Of a stretch of 64,000 bases of DNA, positions 29,907 through 38,224 are shown one piece after another. The stretch lies in the NCBI GenBank assembly GCA_002702705.1, contig PABH01000057.1:1-64000 (forward strand), in the 5' to 3' direction. The stretch comes from Anaerolineaceae bacterium. GTDB lineage: Bacteria; Chloroflexota; Anaerolineae; Anaerolineales; Anaerolineaceae. The number at the start of each line of letters is the position of its first letter. Positions within the stretch are counted from its first letter, which is position 1. The translations under genes and the position numbers were made by a program. The notes beneath the pieces were generated by a model, which saw nothing but the letters and a program-made list of their open reading frames with translations, was not told the origin of the DNA and searched no databases.

Positions 29907-30341
29907 TTAAACATCAAAAACTACCGTTACGGATAAACCCTTTGCATTTTGTTTAATTTCCATCTGGTGATAGGTCACCGCTTTGATCTCTTCCTGTATT
30001 GATTCAATAAAGAATCCCCTTAATTCCCCATCCAATTCGTTGTTTTGAATTCGGAGCCGCATCCAATTAAAAACTACTCTTTCTGTTTCGTAAAAAAACA
30101 ATAGATCGGAAAGAAATGAAACCAATAGACTTTCCAAATCGACACCTTGTAGATGGATTTTTTTTTGGATTTCAGGGCTTTCATTTGATTTTTTTACTTT
30201 TAAGAGCGAATACATACCAGACGCACAACACTCAAACAAAGCTTCCGGAGATGAGGCACAAACCCGAATAGCCCAATCAGCCGTGTGTTGAATCTCTTCA
30301 AAACAGTTATTTTCAGGGTTTATCATTGCGCTTCGCTCCAT
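29907..30341 (-). CDS. Archease, RtcB activator
   Basis: Up to 144 residues. Signature FEEIQHTADWAIRVCASSPEALFECCASGMYSLL near the N-terminus carries the metal-binding H-x-x-D; the chain ends TYHQMEIKQNAKGLSVTVVFDV, typical of archease. It helps RtcB reach multiple turnover and use GTP. Two starts are possible: ATG at 30341, almost leaderless, or ATG at 30326, which has GGAG 9 bases before it and removes the first five residues. The second looks better. Operon with rtcB. Confidence 0.93.
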   Translation of the reverse strand: MERSAMINPENNCFEEIQHTADWAIRVCASSPEALFECCASGMYSLLKVKKSNESPEIQKKIHLQGVDLESLLVSFLSDLLFFYETERVVFNWMRLRIQNNELDGELRGFFIESIQEEIKAVTYHQMEIKQNAKGLSVTVVFDV

Positions 30342-30347
30342 TCTCTT

Positions 30348-30357
30348 TATAATTATA
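30348..30357. promoter_or_regulatory. Overlapping divergent -10 boxes (archease / FhaA)
   Basis: TATAATTATA contains TATAAT on the plus strand (30348-30353) and on the minus strand (30357-30352). Plus start would be near 30360, so the FhaA gene (ATG 30362) is effectively leaderless. Minus start would be near 30345, just before archease. Confidence 0.55.
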
Positions 30358-30361
30358 AATT

Positions 30362-31135
30362 ATGAAACAATTTTTTGAACAAGTCGAAAAAGCTATTCAG
30401 ACCTTTTTTGAAGACAGCATCCGTATTTTGCCGTCGAATATATCAAAAAAAAGATTAGTTCACGATATCGTACGTCAAATCACTGAGATCTTATTTCAGT
30501 ATATCCAATACAACCAATCCGTTCCTACCCATTTTGAGATTCTTATTCATCCTGATGATCTTGAAAAGGAATTTAATGATCCAAACTGGGTCGAAGGTAT
30601 CACACATGGAATTAAAGAAACTGCGGAAGACACCGGTGTTATTCTTGCCACACCATTATCTTTATTATTAAAACCATCTCGCGAAATTTCTCCAGGTGAT
30701 GTACTGGTTCAAGAATTAATTTATGATGATAAGATTGAACAAACGGCTGTCATGGAGCTAAACAGAGAACAAAATGATGTTTTTCAAAATGCTCCAAAAG
30801 CTTTTTTAATTTTGCCGGACAAGCATAGTTTTAATTTACAAGGTAAAATGGTTCAAATAGGGCGCAAAAAAGAAAATGATCTGGTCATTGAACATCCATC
30901 CATTAGCAGAAATCATGCTCAGATTCGTCTTATCCGGGGAAAGTATGTAATTTTTGATTTAGGGTCAACTGGTGGAACCATGGTAAACAGCGTAAAAATA
31001 GACAAGGCGATTCTAAAACCTGGTGATGTGATTTCGCTAGCAGATTACGCCTTTATTTACGGAGAGGAAGGCGATGGTAAAACTACACCTCACGACCCCA
31101 CCACCGAACTCCCTAAGATTGTGAATAAAGAATGA
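30362..31135 (+). CDS. FhaA-like protein (DUF3662 + FHA domain)
   Basis: 257 residues. The N-terminal DUF3662/FhaA_N domain (about 1-125, with PSNISKKRLVHDIVRQI) precedes a C-terminal FHA domain (about 155-232: MVQIGRKKENDLVIEHPSISRNHAQI...DLGSTGGTMVNS) that binds phosphothreonine. In Actinobacteria FhaA works with Ser/Thr kinases in cell-wall growth next to rodA-pbpA. Here the same partner set follows (FhaB-like, RodA-PBP) but no kinase is in the window. No ribosome site before the ATG; probably leaderless. Confidence 0.9.
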   Translation: MKQFFEQVEKAIQTFFEDSIRILPSNISKKRLVHDIVRQITEILFQYIQYNQSVPTHFEILIHPDDLEKEFNDPNWVEGITHGIKETAEDTGVILATPLSLLLKPSREISPGDVLVQELIYDDKIEQTAVMELNREQNDVFQNAPKAFLILPDKHSFNLQGKMVQIGRKKENDLVIEHPSISRNHAQIRLIRGKYVIFDLGSTGGTMVNSVKIDKAILKPGDVISLADYAFIYGEEGDGKTTPHDPTTELPKIVNKE

Positions 31136-31569
31136 CCGGAATTGTTGTTTTTATCCTACGTTTGTTGTTAGCCATAGCCCTATATACCTTCATAGGCTTA
31201 ATTTTTATAACCATGCTAAAGCAGTATAAATCTCAAATACGGTTGCTTACCCCCCAATCTAATACGGCCTTACAGTTAACCAGTCTCAATCAACCGGAAA
31301 AAACAACCCATAAAATCAATCAATCCGAAGTTTTGGTTGGGCGAGACCCCAATTGTAAAATCCACATTCAGGATGAAACCGTCTCCTCTCAACATGTACG
31401 GATTTATTACCATGACAACAATTGGTGGATTGTTGACCTTAATTCAACAAATGGAACTTTTCTAAACGAAGAAATGATCTCCCATCCATGTGTCATAACG
31501 GAAAATGATGAAGTACGGATTGGACAGGTAAAGTTTTTGGTACACATCCGAAAAAAGGAAAATGATTAA
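31132..31569 (+). CDS. FhaB-like membrane-anchored FHA protein
   Basis: 145 residues: an N-terminal membrane helix (about 4-26), a linker, then an FHA domain (about 62-140) with VLVGRDPNCKIHIQDETVSSQHVRI and VDLNSTNGTFLNEE. This is the plan of actinobacterial FhaB. It overlaps the FhaA-like gene by 4 nt. The FHA domain would face the cytoplasm and read threonine phosphorylation. Confidence 0.9.
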   Translation: MTGIVVFILRLLLAIALYTFIGLIFITMLKQYKSQIRLLTPQSNTALQLTSLNQPEKTTHKINQSEVLVGRDPNCKIHIQDETVSSQHVRIYYHDNNWWIVDLNSTNGTFLNEEMISHPCVITENDEVRIGQVKFLVHIRKKEND

Positions 31570-31583
31570 GTTAAGGAGGATCC

Positions 31584-32447
31584 ATGCGTGATGTTGCAGA
31601 AATCGCCGTAATCGGCGGAACTGGTGCATATCAGCTTGAAGGCTTAACAGAATTAGAAGAAATAGAGGTGATGACTCCATTCGGATCACCCAGTTCATCA
31701 ATAAAAATTGGCAGTTTTCAAAACAATCGGATTGCATTTATCGCCCGCCATGGCGAAGAACATACGATTCCACCAAGTGATATTAATTATCGTGCCAATA
31801 TATATGCTTTAAAATCTCTTGGCGTGAAAAGGATTATTTCTATTTCTGCCTGTGGCTCACTGCGTGATGATTATGCACCTGGCGACATTGTCATCCCAAA
31901 TCAACTGGTTGATTTCACAAAAGATCGTAAAAGAACATTTTTTGATACTGGTTTGGTCGTTCATGTTTCCATGGCAGATCCTTTTTGTAATACGCTCTCC
32001 AACCAACTTTACGAAGCGGCAATTCAAACCGGAGCAAATATCCATAAAGGTGGATCATTTATAACCATTGAAGGCCCACGTTTTTCGACCAAAGCAGAAT
32101 CAAACTTATTTCGTTCCTGGGGAATGTCGATCATCGGCATGACCACCTCACCTGAAGCATTTTTAGCCCGTGAAGCGGAAATGTGTTACGCTGCTTTTGC
32201 CCATGTAACGGATTATGACGTATGGCATCAAAATGAAGAGTCCGTCACCGTTGAAGCCATCACCAAAATCCTTCATCATAATAAAAATTTAGCTCAGGAA
32301 ACGTTAAGCTATTTAATCCCCAGTCTAATCGACACAGAATGCGATTGTCACTCTGCGCTTCAATCCGGCTTAACCACTACAAATCAGGGAATCAGTACCG
32401 AGCAAAAAAAGAAATTAGGGCTGCTGATTGATAAATATATCTCGTGA
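31584..32447 (+). CDS. mtnP: S-methyl-5'-thioadenosine phosphorylase
   Basis: 287 residues. IGGTGAYQLEGL is the N-terminal phosphate loop; ARHGEEHTIPPSDINYRANI, ISACGSLRDDYAPGDIVIPNQLVDFTKDR, and IGMTTSPEAFLAREAEMCYAAFAHVTDYDVW are the MTAP blocks, the last with the catalytic aspartate. It splits MTA with phosphate into adenine and MTR-1-P. Start ATG with a strong AAGGAGG. Its stop overlaps the GTG start of the RodA-PBP gene (GTGA), an odd pairing of methionine salvage with cell-wall genes. Some relatives act on other purine nucleosides. Confidence 0.93.
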   Translation: MRDVAEIAVIGGTGAYQLEGLTELEEIEVMTPFGSPSSSIKIGSFQNNRIAFIARHGEEHTIPPSDINYRANIYALKSLGVKRIISISACGSLRDDYAPGDIVIPNQLVDFTKDRKRTFFDTGLVVHVSMADPFCNTLSNQLYEAAIQTGANIHKGGSFITIEGPRFSTKAESNLFRSWGMSIIGMTTSPEAFLAREAEMCYAAFAHVTDYDVWHQNEESVTVEAITKILHHNKNLAQETLSYLIPSLIDTECDCHSALQSGLTTTNQGISTEQKKKLGLLIDKYIS

Positions 32448-35050
32448 AATCTTTTTTTAAACTCGATATAGCCAATAAAGACTGGTTACAAAGCCGCCTC
32501 CTTTTTATAAGTGGGATATTTTTAGCGTTATACAGCATTATTCTCAGTTTAGCACCAGCGGTTCGGTTTCATAGTTGGCAGGTGGACTATCGTTGGCAGC
32601 ATTGGGTCGGGTTCATTGTCTGGGTTATTCTTGCTTATCTTTTAAATCAATTCAGCCAAAAAAAATACAATAACCGCGATCCACTATTACTTCCACTCAT
32701 TATGTTTTTAATGGGATGGGGTTTGCTCAGTATTTTTCGTTTAAATCCATTTTTTGGGTTTAAACAAACCATTTGGTTTGTTTTGGCAGGTTTAATTTTC
32801 CTGTTCGGCTTATTAAAGCCCCATTGGATTAATGAAATTCGGAAATATAAATACCTGTGGTTAACCATTGGATTAACGATCACCGCATTAACCTTTTTAT
32901 TTGGTATTTATCCAAACGGCAGCGGTCCCAAATTATGGTTAGAATTTATGGGCGTATATATCCAACCGTCGGCGCCTTTAAAATTACTTTTTATTGTTTA
33001 TCTTTCCGCATATTTAGCCGACCAATGGCCTAATCGGAAAAACATCATTGGGTTAATTACACCTACCCTTGTGTTTATTGGAGCTGCAATATTAATTCTG
33101 GCTGCTCAACGTGATTTAGGAACTGCGACCATTTTCATTTTGGTGTTTGCTTTTTACATGTTTATTATTTCCGAAAAAAGGCGCACCCTGGTTTTATTTT
33201 TATTCCTTTTAATATTAGCGGGTGCTGCAGGTTACCAGTTTATCGATGTCATTCAAAACCGGGTTGATGCCTGGTTAACACCCTGGGTGGATTCTGCAGG
33301 CATTTCTTACCAGGTTGTGCAATCTTTACAAGCGATTGCTGCCGGTAAATTGATCGGTGCCGGACCAGGTATTGGCAGCCCGGGTATCGTTCCAGTAGCT
33401 TTATCAGACTTCATATTTGTGGTTATCGCAGAAGAAACCGGATTATTTGGTGCCATGGCTTTGTTTAGTATCTATGCCATCATCACATATCGCGGATTCA
33501 TGATCGCAATTCATGCCCGAAATCAATATCAACGCCTGCTTGCCGCCGGGATCACTGTTCTTATCAGCATCCAGGCGATCTTAATCTTGGGTGGAAACAC
33601 CTTGCTCCTACCGCTTACCGGAGTTACCCTGCCGTTTGTTTCTTATGGCGGTTCTTCATTGATCACATTCACAGTAGCCGCTTCAATCCTGCTCTGGATC
33701 AGCCAAAACAGAAATCCGAGAACCGGCAACCCGAATGAAATGAAACCTTATTGGGTTTCCTTAAGTGGTATTGTGGCTGTCTTTTTTATCCTTGGTTTAT
33801 TCACCGGTTACTGGAGTATTCTTCGCTCAGATCAATTATTAGCTCGACCGGATAATCTGCGGAATGTTATTAATGACCGTTACGTTGTGCGGGGAGAAAT
33901 CCTCGACCGCAATAATACAACCATTGCTTTTACAGACGGCGCGGTAGGGAACTATTATCGAACAACCAATTATCCTGATTTGTCACACACGATTGGTTAT
34001 ATTCACCCACTGTTTGGCTTAAATGGATTGGAACTTGCCTATGATGGTTATTTAAGAGGAATTGAAGGCCTTCCTTCTTCCATGCGTATTCAGAACGAAA
34101 TTTTATTTGCTCAACCCCCACCTGGCTTGACCATTCGCACCAGCATTGATCTTAAACTTCAGCGCATGTTGGATGATATTTTACAGAATTATCAGGGGGC
34201 GGCGCTGTTGATGAATGCGAATAATGGAGAAATTTTAGCGTTAAGCTCTTCACCGACTTTTAACAGTAATACCTTGGATGAAAATTGGGAGACCTGGAAA
34301 ATTGATTCTAATTCACCAATGATCAACAGGGTTTCTCAGGGACAATACCCCACCGGAGCATTAATAACACCTTTTGTTGCTGCTTATCAATTCGAAAAAA
34401 AATTAATCGAGGATATATCAATTGATGCTGCAGTGATTAACTTGAATAACTGCGCGCTTGAACCAACCAATTTAAATAACAACGCGTTGGTGCAAGCAGG
34501 GTGTCTCTCCTTTTTACAACAATTATTAACATTGAGCCCTTCATTCGATCCATCCCAATTTATTAATTCCTATCAATGGGATACCCCCATACTTTTTGAA
34601 CTACCTGTGGTTGGAAATGAAACCAATGCTGAACTTTCCACAAATACGGATCTATTTGAAAAATTAACATTGTCCCCCTTGCAAATTGCAGCGAATGCCG
34701 CCATATTTTCCAATGGTGGAAACTCGGTAACGCCCCACCTGGGAACCGCTGTAAACACACCAAACCAGGGCTGGGTCATTTTTCCAAACCCAGCCCCTCA
34801 GCAAGTCCTATCAAGTGAGATTGTTCAACGAGTTTCTACTTTAATTTCTCGGAAAGATTTTCCAGCCTGGGAAATTACCAGCCAGTCCAAAAGTGAAACC
34901 AGCCAAATTGCCTGGTTTGTCAGCGGCACCAATCAAAATTGGAAAGGCACACCACTGGTCCTGGTGTTAACGTTGGAAAATCAAGCTGCAGAAACGACAC
35001 ATCAGATTGGAAGAGAAATTTTCCAAACCGTGGTTGGCGGATTACAATAA
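32444..35050 (+). CDS. RodA/FtsW-PBP fusion with inactive-looking transpeptidase domain
   Basis: 868 residues. Residues about 15-430 are a SEDS (FtsW/RodA/SpoVE) glycosyltransferase with about ten helices and signatures GAGPGIGSPGIVPVALSDFIF, IAEETGLFGA and LPLTGVTLPFVSYGGSSL. A further helix (about 437-460) leads to a class B PBP part (about 465-868): dimer domain (YVVRGEILDRN), then transpeptidase-like region. The SxxK position reads A639-L-I-T642 after YPTG (normally YPPGSxFK), and no KTG triad is visible where WFVSGTN stands. So the SEDS half may be active and the PBP half structural. GTG start, coupled to mtnP. Confidence 0.9.
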   Translation: MKSFFKLDIANKDWLQSRLLFISGIFLALYSIILSLAPAVRFHSWQVDYRWQHWVGFIVWVILAYLLNQFSQKKYNNRDPLLLPLIMFLMGWGLLSIFRLNPFFGFKQTIWFVLAGLIFLFGLLKPHWINEIRKYKYLWLTIGLTITALTFLFGIYPNGSGPKLWLEFMGVYIQPSAPLKLLFIVYLSAYLADQWPNRKNIIGLITPTLVFIGAAILILAAQRDLGTATIFILVFAFYMFIISEKRRTLVLFLFLLILAGAAGYQFIDVIQNRVDAWLTPWVDSAGISYQVVQSLQAIAAGKLIGAGPGIGSPGIVPVALSDFIFVVIAEETGLFGAMALFSIYAIITYRGFMIAIHARNQYQRLLAAGITVLISIQAILILGGNTLLLPLTGVTLPFVSYGGSSLITFTVAASILLWISQNRNPRTGNPNEMKPYWVSLSGIVAVFFILGLFTGYWSILRSDQLLARPDNLRNVINDRYVVRGEILDRNNTTIAFTDGAVGNYYRTTNYPDLSHTIGYIHPLFGLNGLELAYDGYLRGIEGLPSSMRIQNEILFAQPPPGLTIRTSIDLKLQRMLDDILQNYQGAALLMNANNGEILALSSSPTFNSNTLDENWETWKIDSNSPMINRVSQGQYPTGALITPFVAAYQFEKKLIEDISIDAAVINLNNCALEPTNLNNNALVQAGCLSFLQQLLTLSPSFDPSQFINSYQWDTPILFELPVVGNETNAELSTNTDLFEKLTLSPLQIAANAAIFSNGGNSVTPHLGTAVNTPNQGWVIFPNPAPQQVLSSEIVQRVSTLISRKDFPAWEITSQSKSETSQIAWFVSGTNQNWKGTPLVLVLTLENQAAETTHQIGREIFQTVVGGLQ

Positions 35051-35052
35051 AT

Positions 35053-36336
35053 CTAAATTGCCTTAATCAAATGGTAATTCTTTTTCCCTTTTCGCAGAAC
35101 AACAAACTTACCATCCAACAATTGATTATTATCAATAACACTTTCCGCATCCGTTACACGGACATTATTTACATTAATGCCGCCTTCTTTGATTGAACGG
35201 CGCGCATCACCATTGGATTTAGCTAAACCGGTTTCGACCAAAGCTGTAATTATGTTCAAACCTGCCCCAGTCAGGTTTTCTTTTGGCATCTCAGTGGAAG
35301 GAACCTCAGAAAAAATTTCTTCAATATCAGCTGCGGATAAACCATCCAAACTACCACCAAACAATACTTGAGTGGCCTGTTCAGAACGGGATAAAGCTGT
35401 TTCACCATGGACAATCGTGGTCATTTCCTGCGCCAATCGCCGCTGCGCCTCACGCTGTTCCGGACGGGTCTGGACAAAATCTGCCAATTCTTCAATGGTG
35501 TCTTGATCGAGGAATGTGAAGTATTTTAAATAATTAACCACATCCCGGTCATCCGTATTTAACCAAAACTGGTAAAACTTATAGGGTGAAGTTCTCTCAG
35601 CCTTTAACCATACCGAACCCCCTGCGGTTTTGCCAAACTTGGTGCCATCCGATTTTGTAATCAGCGGATATACCATCCCATAAGCGGATTTCCCGGTCAC
35701 CCGTCGCACCAATTCCGCACCAGCAGTGATATTGCCCCATTGATCACTACCGCCCGTTTGTAAGCGGCAATTTTCATTTTGGAATAAATGCAAAAAATCA
35801 TAGGACTGCATTAACATATAACTGAACTCGGTGTACGAAAGTCCTTCCTCACGTTCCAGCCTGGACTTGACGGAATCTTTCGCCAACATATAGTTAATGG
35901 TGAAATGTTTACCAATATCCCGTAAAAAGCCAATTAAAGGCAGCTTCATCAGCCAATCCGCATTGTTAATTACTCGCGCGGGATTGGTCTTTACATCAAA
36001 ATCTAAAAATTGTGCCAGTTGTTGTTTTATAGAAGTTAAATTCTCATCCACAATGTCCTGAGTTAATAAAATCCGTTCTGCAGATTTACCACTAGGGTCG
36101 CCTACCATCGAAGTACCACCACCAGCCAATGCAATCGGATGATGCCCGAAGCGCTGCAAACGCGCTAGAGCTAACAAAGGAACCAAATGACCAACATGTA
36201 AACTATCGGCAGTGGCATCAAAACCATTATAAACAGTCACCTTCTCCTTTACGAGCAGTTCTTCGACGCCATCCATATAGTCGTAAACCATGCCCCGCCA
36301 TTTTAGCTCATCAAAAGCGTTGGTTGTTGTTTTCAT
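35053..36336 (-). CDS. tyrS: Tyrosyl-tRNA synthetase
   Basis: 427 residues, class Ic. HVGH in ATADSLHVGHLVPL replaces HIGH, and KFGKTAGG is the KMSKS loop. The tyrosine pocket motifs GGSDQWGNITAG and YTEFSYMLMQSYDF are present. A C-terminal S4 domain (about 350-427, with SNGDARRSIKEGGINVNN) binds tRNA(Tyr). ATG after AAAGGTGG. No T-box was found upstream. Convergent with the RodA-PBP gene, two bases apart. Confidence 0.97.
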   Translation of the reverse strand: MKTTTNAFDELKWRGMVYDYMDGVEELLVKEKVTVYNGFDATADSLHVGHLVPLLALARLQRFGHHPIALAGGGTSMVGDPSGKSAERILLTQDIVDENLTSIKQQLAQFLDFDVKTNPARVINNADWLMKLPLIGFLRDIGKHFTINYMLAKDSVKSRLEREEGLSYTEFSYMLMQSYDFLHLFQNENCRLQTGGSDQWGNITAGAELVRRVTGKSAYGMVYPLITKSDGTKFGKTAGGSVWLKAERTSPYKFYQFWLNTDDRDVVNYLKYFTFLDQDTIEELADFVQTRPEQREAQRRLAQEMTTIVHGETALSRSEQATQVLFGGSLDGLSAADIEEIFSEVPSTEMPKENLTGAGLNIITALVETGLAKSNGDARRSIKEGGINVNNVRVTDAESVIDNNQLLDGKFVVLRKGKKNYHLIKAI

Positions 36337-36739
36337 AGTCTCGATTCCACCTTTCTGTAATTTATTTTTTGATTGGGCAATTTTAACACAAAAAACGCGT
36401 TATGCCGTGCCAACTCGTGAGATTTTGATCCTTAAGGATAGGTAGTCAGGATATACAAAAAAAGCACCCTGTTTATTCATGAATTTTCTAATACCATAAG
36501 GTTAACCACGGTTAGGCAGGCACCCAACCTCAGAATTTTGGAACAATAGTAAAACTTTTCGGGGATTATAGAAACAATCAGGATGAACCGTCATTGATTA
36601 GGATTTAGCCAGAGATTTGACCTTAAAAGAACAGAACAGGTCATAAGGACCTCACGAATTTTTAATTTTGTCTTATTCGTGTATTTTCGCAAAAACTTGT
36701 ACTCCGAAGGGGTATTCGCGGTTGCTTTTTACCTATAGA
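36337..36739 (-). other. Non-coding gap between TIGR01777 gene and tyrS
   Basis: About 400 bp without a supported gene. On the minus strand it holds a CACGAAT/ATTCGTG inverted repeat and a GGTTGGG-TGCCTG-CCTAACC hairpin followed at once by TAACC-GT-GGTTA, which could be alternative folds. The tyrS leader and promoter lie at the left end. No known riboswitch was recognised. Confidence 0.5.
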
Positions 36740-37639
36740 TTACTTCAACAAATCCTGGATTGCCTGGGTATGCAAATTGTATTTAAACGAAAACCCATCC
36801 TGCAGTAATTTTTTTGGCAAAACATTCTGTCCATCCAAGACCAACGTGCTCATTTCCCCCAGAATCAAACGCAGTGCAAATCCTGGTACCGGAATCCAAT
36901 AAGGGCGGTTTAATACGGAAGCAATTTGTTTCCCAAATTCTGCATTCCTCACAGGGTTGGGACTGGTGATATTATAGATTCCACACGCCTCAGATGAATC
37001 AACAAAAAAACCCAATGCACCCGCCACATCATCAATATGCACCCAGGATACCCACTGTTTGCCATTTCCCAACGGACCACCTACAAATAATTTGAACGGA
37101 AGCAACATCTTCGGAAAAGCTCCCTCGGCTTTATCCAGCACCACCCCAAAACGGGCGATCACCACCCGGATACCGGTTACCGCTAAACCTTTGATAGAAG
37201 ATTCCCACTGCTTGCCAACCCCAGCCAAAAAATCATTTCCAAGGGAGGAACTCTCATCAAAAACCTGATTGTTTTCCGTACCGTAAATACCAATTGCGGA
37301 AGCCTGAACAAATAATTCGGGTTTATGTTCTGCTTGCAGCACCGCCTGGGTCAGCACCTGTCCGCTCTGCAACCGTGATTGAATAATTCGTTCTTTTTGG
37401 CTGTCTGTCCAGGGTTTATCGCCGATATTTTCACCAGCTAAATTAAGGATGACATCCACCTCATTCACAACCTGAGCCCAATCACCTAGTGTTTCCCCAT
37501 CCCATTCCACAAAAGTCACATTGCCTGATGAATGATGCGTTTTTTTATTACGCGTTAATACAAAAATTTCATCATTTTTTCGGCTGTCTATAAAATGGCT
37601 GCCGATTAAACCCGTTCCACCACTGATTAATATTTTCAT
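36740..37639 (-). CDS. TIGR01777 family epimerase (SDR)
   Basis: 299 residues. The N-terminal NAD(P)-binding loop is GGTGLIGSHF (8-17). NLAGENIGDKPWTDSQKERIIQSR (about 66-89) and SAIGIYG are family signatures, and a C-terminal DUF1731 piece (PVPGFALRLILGEMSTLVLDGQNVLPKKLLQDGF) ends it. This places it in the YfcH/SulA-like TIGR01777 group of extended short-chain dehydrogenases. Reaction unknown. ATG start. It borders the Rhs array. Confidence 0.93.
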   Translation of the reverse strand: MKILISGGTGLIGSHFIDSRKNDEIFVLTRNKKTHHSSGNVTFVEWDGETLGDWAQVVNEVDVILNLAGENIGDKPWTDSQKERIIQSRLQSGQVLTQAVLQAEHKPELFVQASAIGIYGTENNQVFDESSSLGNDFLAGVGKQWESSIKGLAVTGIRVVIARFGVVLDKAEGAFPKMLLPFKLFVGGPLGNGKQWVSWVHIDDVAGALGFFVDSSEACGIYNITSPNPVRNAEFGKQIASVLNRPYWIPVPGFALRLILGEMSTLVLDGQNVLPKKLLQDGFSFKYNLHTQAIQDLLK

Positions 37640-37699
37640 ATAATTTCACTCCAATGAGTCAAGTTTAATCAATTTTGGTTGGGTTGTGGAAAGTTTGTA

Positions 37700-37866
37700 T
37701 AGGTTATGTTAACCATTATCTCAAAGTCTACAGCCCGTTGTCCGGCCTGTCCTCGGAACAGGGATTTAGGTCTTATCCGTGGGAGATGTGCCGCTGGTGA
37801 AACGTTCCTCGCCAAACGGGAAGTAGCGCGTCTCGGCAAATTTGTTCCCGCTGGCATCCACAACAC
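37700..37866 (-). pseudogene. Degenerate Rhs core fragment (copy a)
   Basis: Reading leftward from 37866 the frame gives VVDASGNKFAETRYFPFGEERFTSGTSPTDKT and then a stop near 37767. Beyond it, to about 37700, faint similarity to the Rhs stretch TGQRSEDFGLMDYN continues out of frame. It matches the cores at 38979-39196 and 40385-40594 and starts at the same residue as they do. It is the worn-out end of the cassette array, with no toxin left. Confidence 0.8.
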
Positions 37867-37871
37867 GTTTA

Positions 37872-38216
37872 TTAATCTGAATCGTTTGTAAACTTTGGTC
37901 TTGTTTTATCTATGGACTCATTCATTTTATCTAATAATTCTTTGAAAAATACCCTGCCCCTACCTGGTGTTTCCGGAAATAACGCGAATTCCGAAAAAGC
38001 AATTTCATCCAGTTGGGTATCAGAAAAGTTTTCCAAGATTACCAATATTGCATCACGCTCTTCTTCCCACAGCATTAGACCTTGAATTTTAGATGACTGA
38101 AAAATCCAATCGCTAATTATGGAATATATTTCTTCAACCGTGAAACGATCTACTTCATCATAAAAATAAGAATATCCCATATGTCTCACAATTTCTCTTG
38201 CTTTATTAATGTCCAT
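37872..38216 (-). CDS. Candidate immunity protein for the RNase A-like Rhs toxin
   Basis: 114 residues from ATG at 38216, chosen because GGAGG stands 4 bases upstream; a longer frame to 38342 would overlap the toxin in another frame. The protein is acidic and mostly helical (INKAREIVRHMGYSYFYDEVDRFTVEEIYSIISDWIFQ...). It follows the toxin-bearing frame by 8 bp, the position where Rhs systems keep the cognate immunity gene. No family was recognised, so the role rests on position, size and composition. Confidence 0.7.
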   Translation of the reverse strand: MDINKAREIVRHMGYSYFYDEVDRFTVEEIYSIISDWIFQSSKIQGLMLWEEERDAILVILENFSDTQLDEIAFSEFALFPETPGRGRVFFKELLDKMNESIDKTRPKFTNDSD

Positions 38217-38224
38217 CAATCCTC

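Noticed and set aside
36337-36400. T-box leader for tyrS
   Set aside because: No GGTGGTACCGCG-like sequence or terminator pair upstream of tyrS, unlike ileS.
37669-37866. Open frame over the degenerate Rhs fragment (MLWMPAGTNLPRRATS...)
   Set aside because: It uses a different frame from the Rhs core homology and is only a by-product of the repeat.
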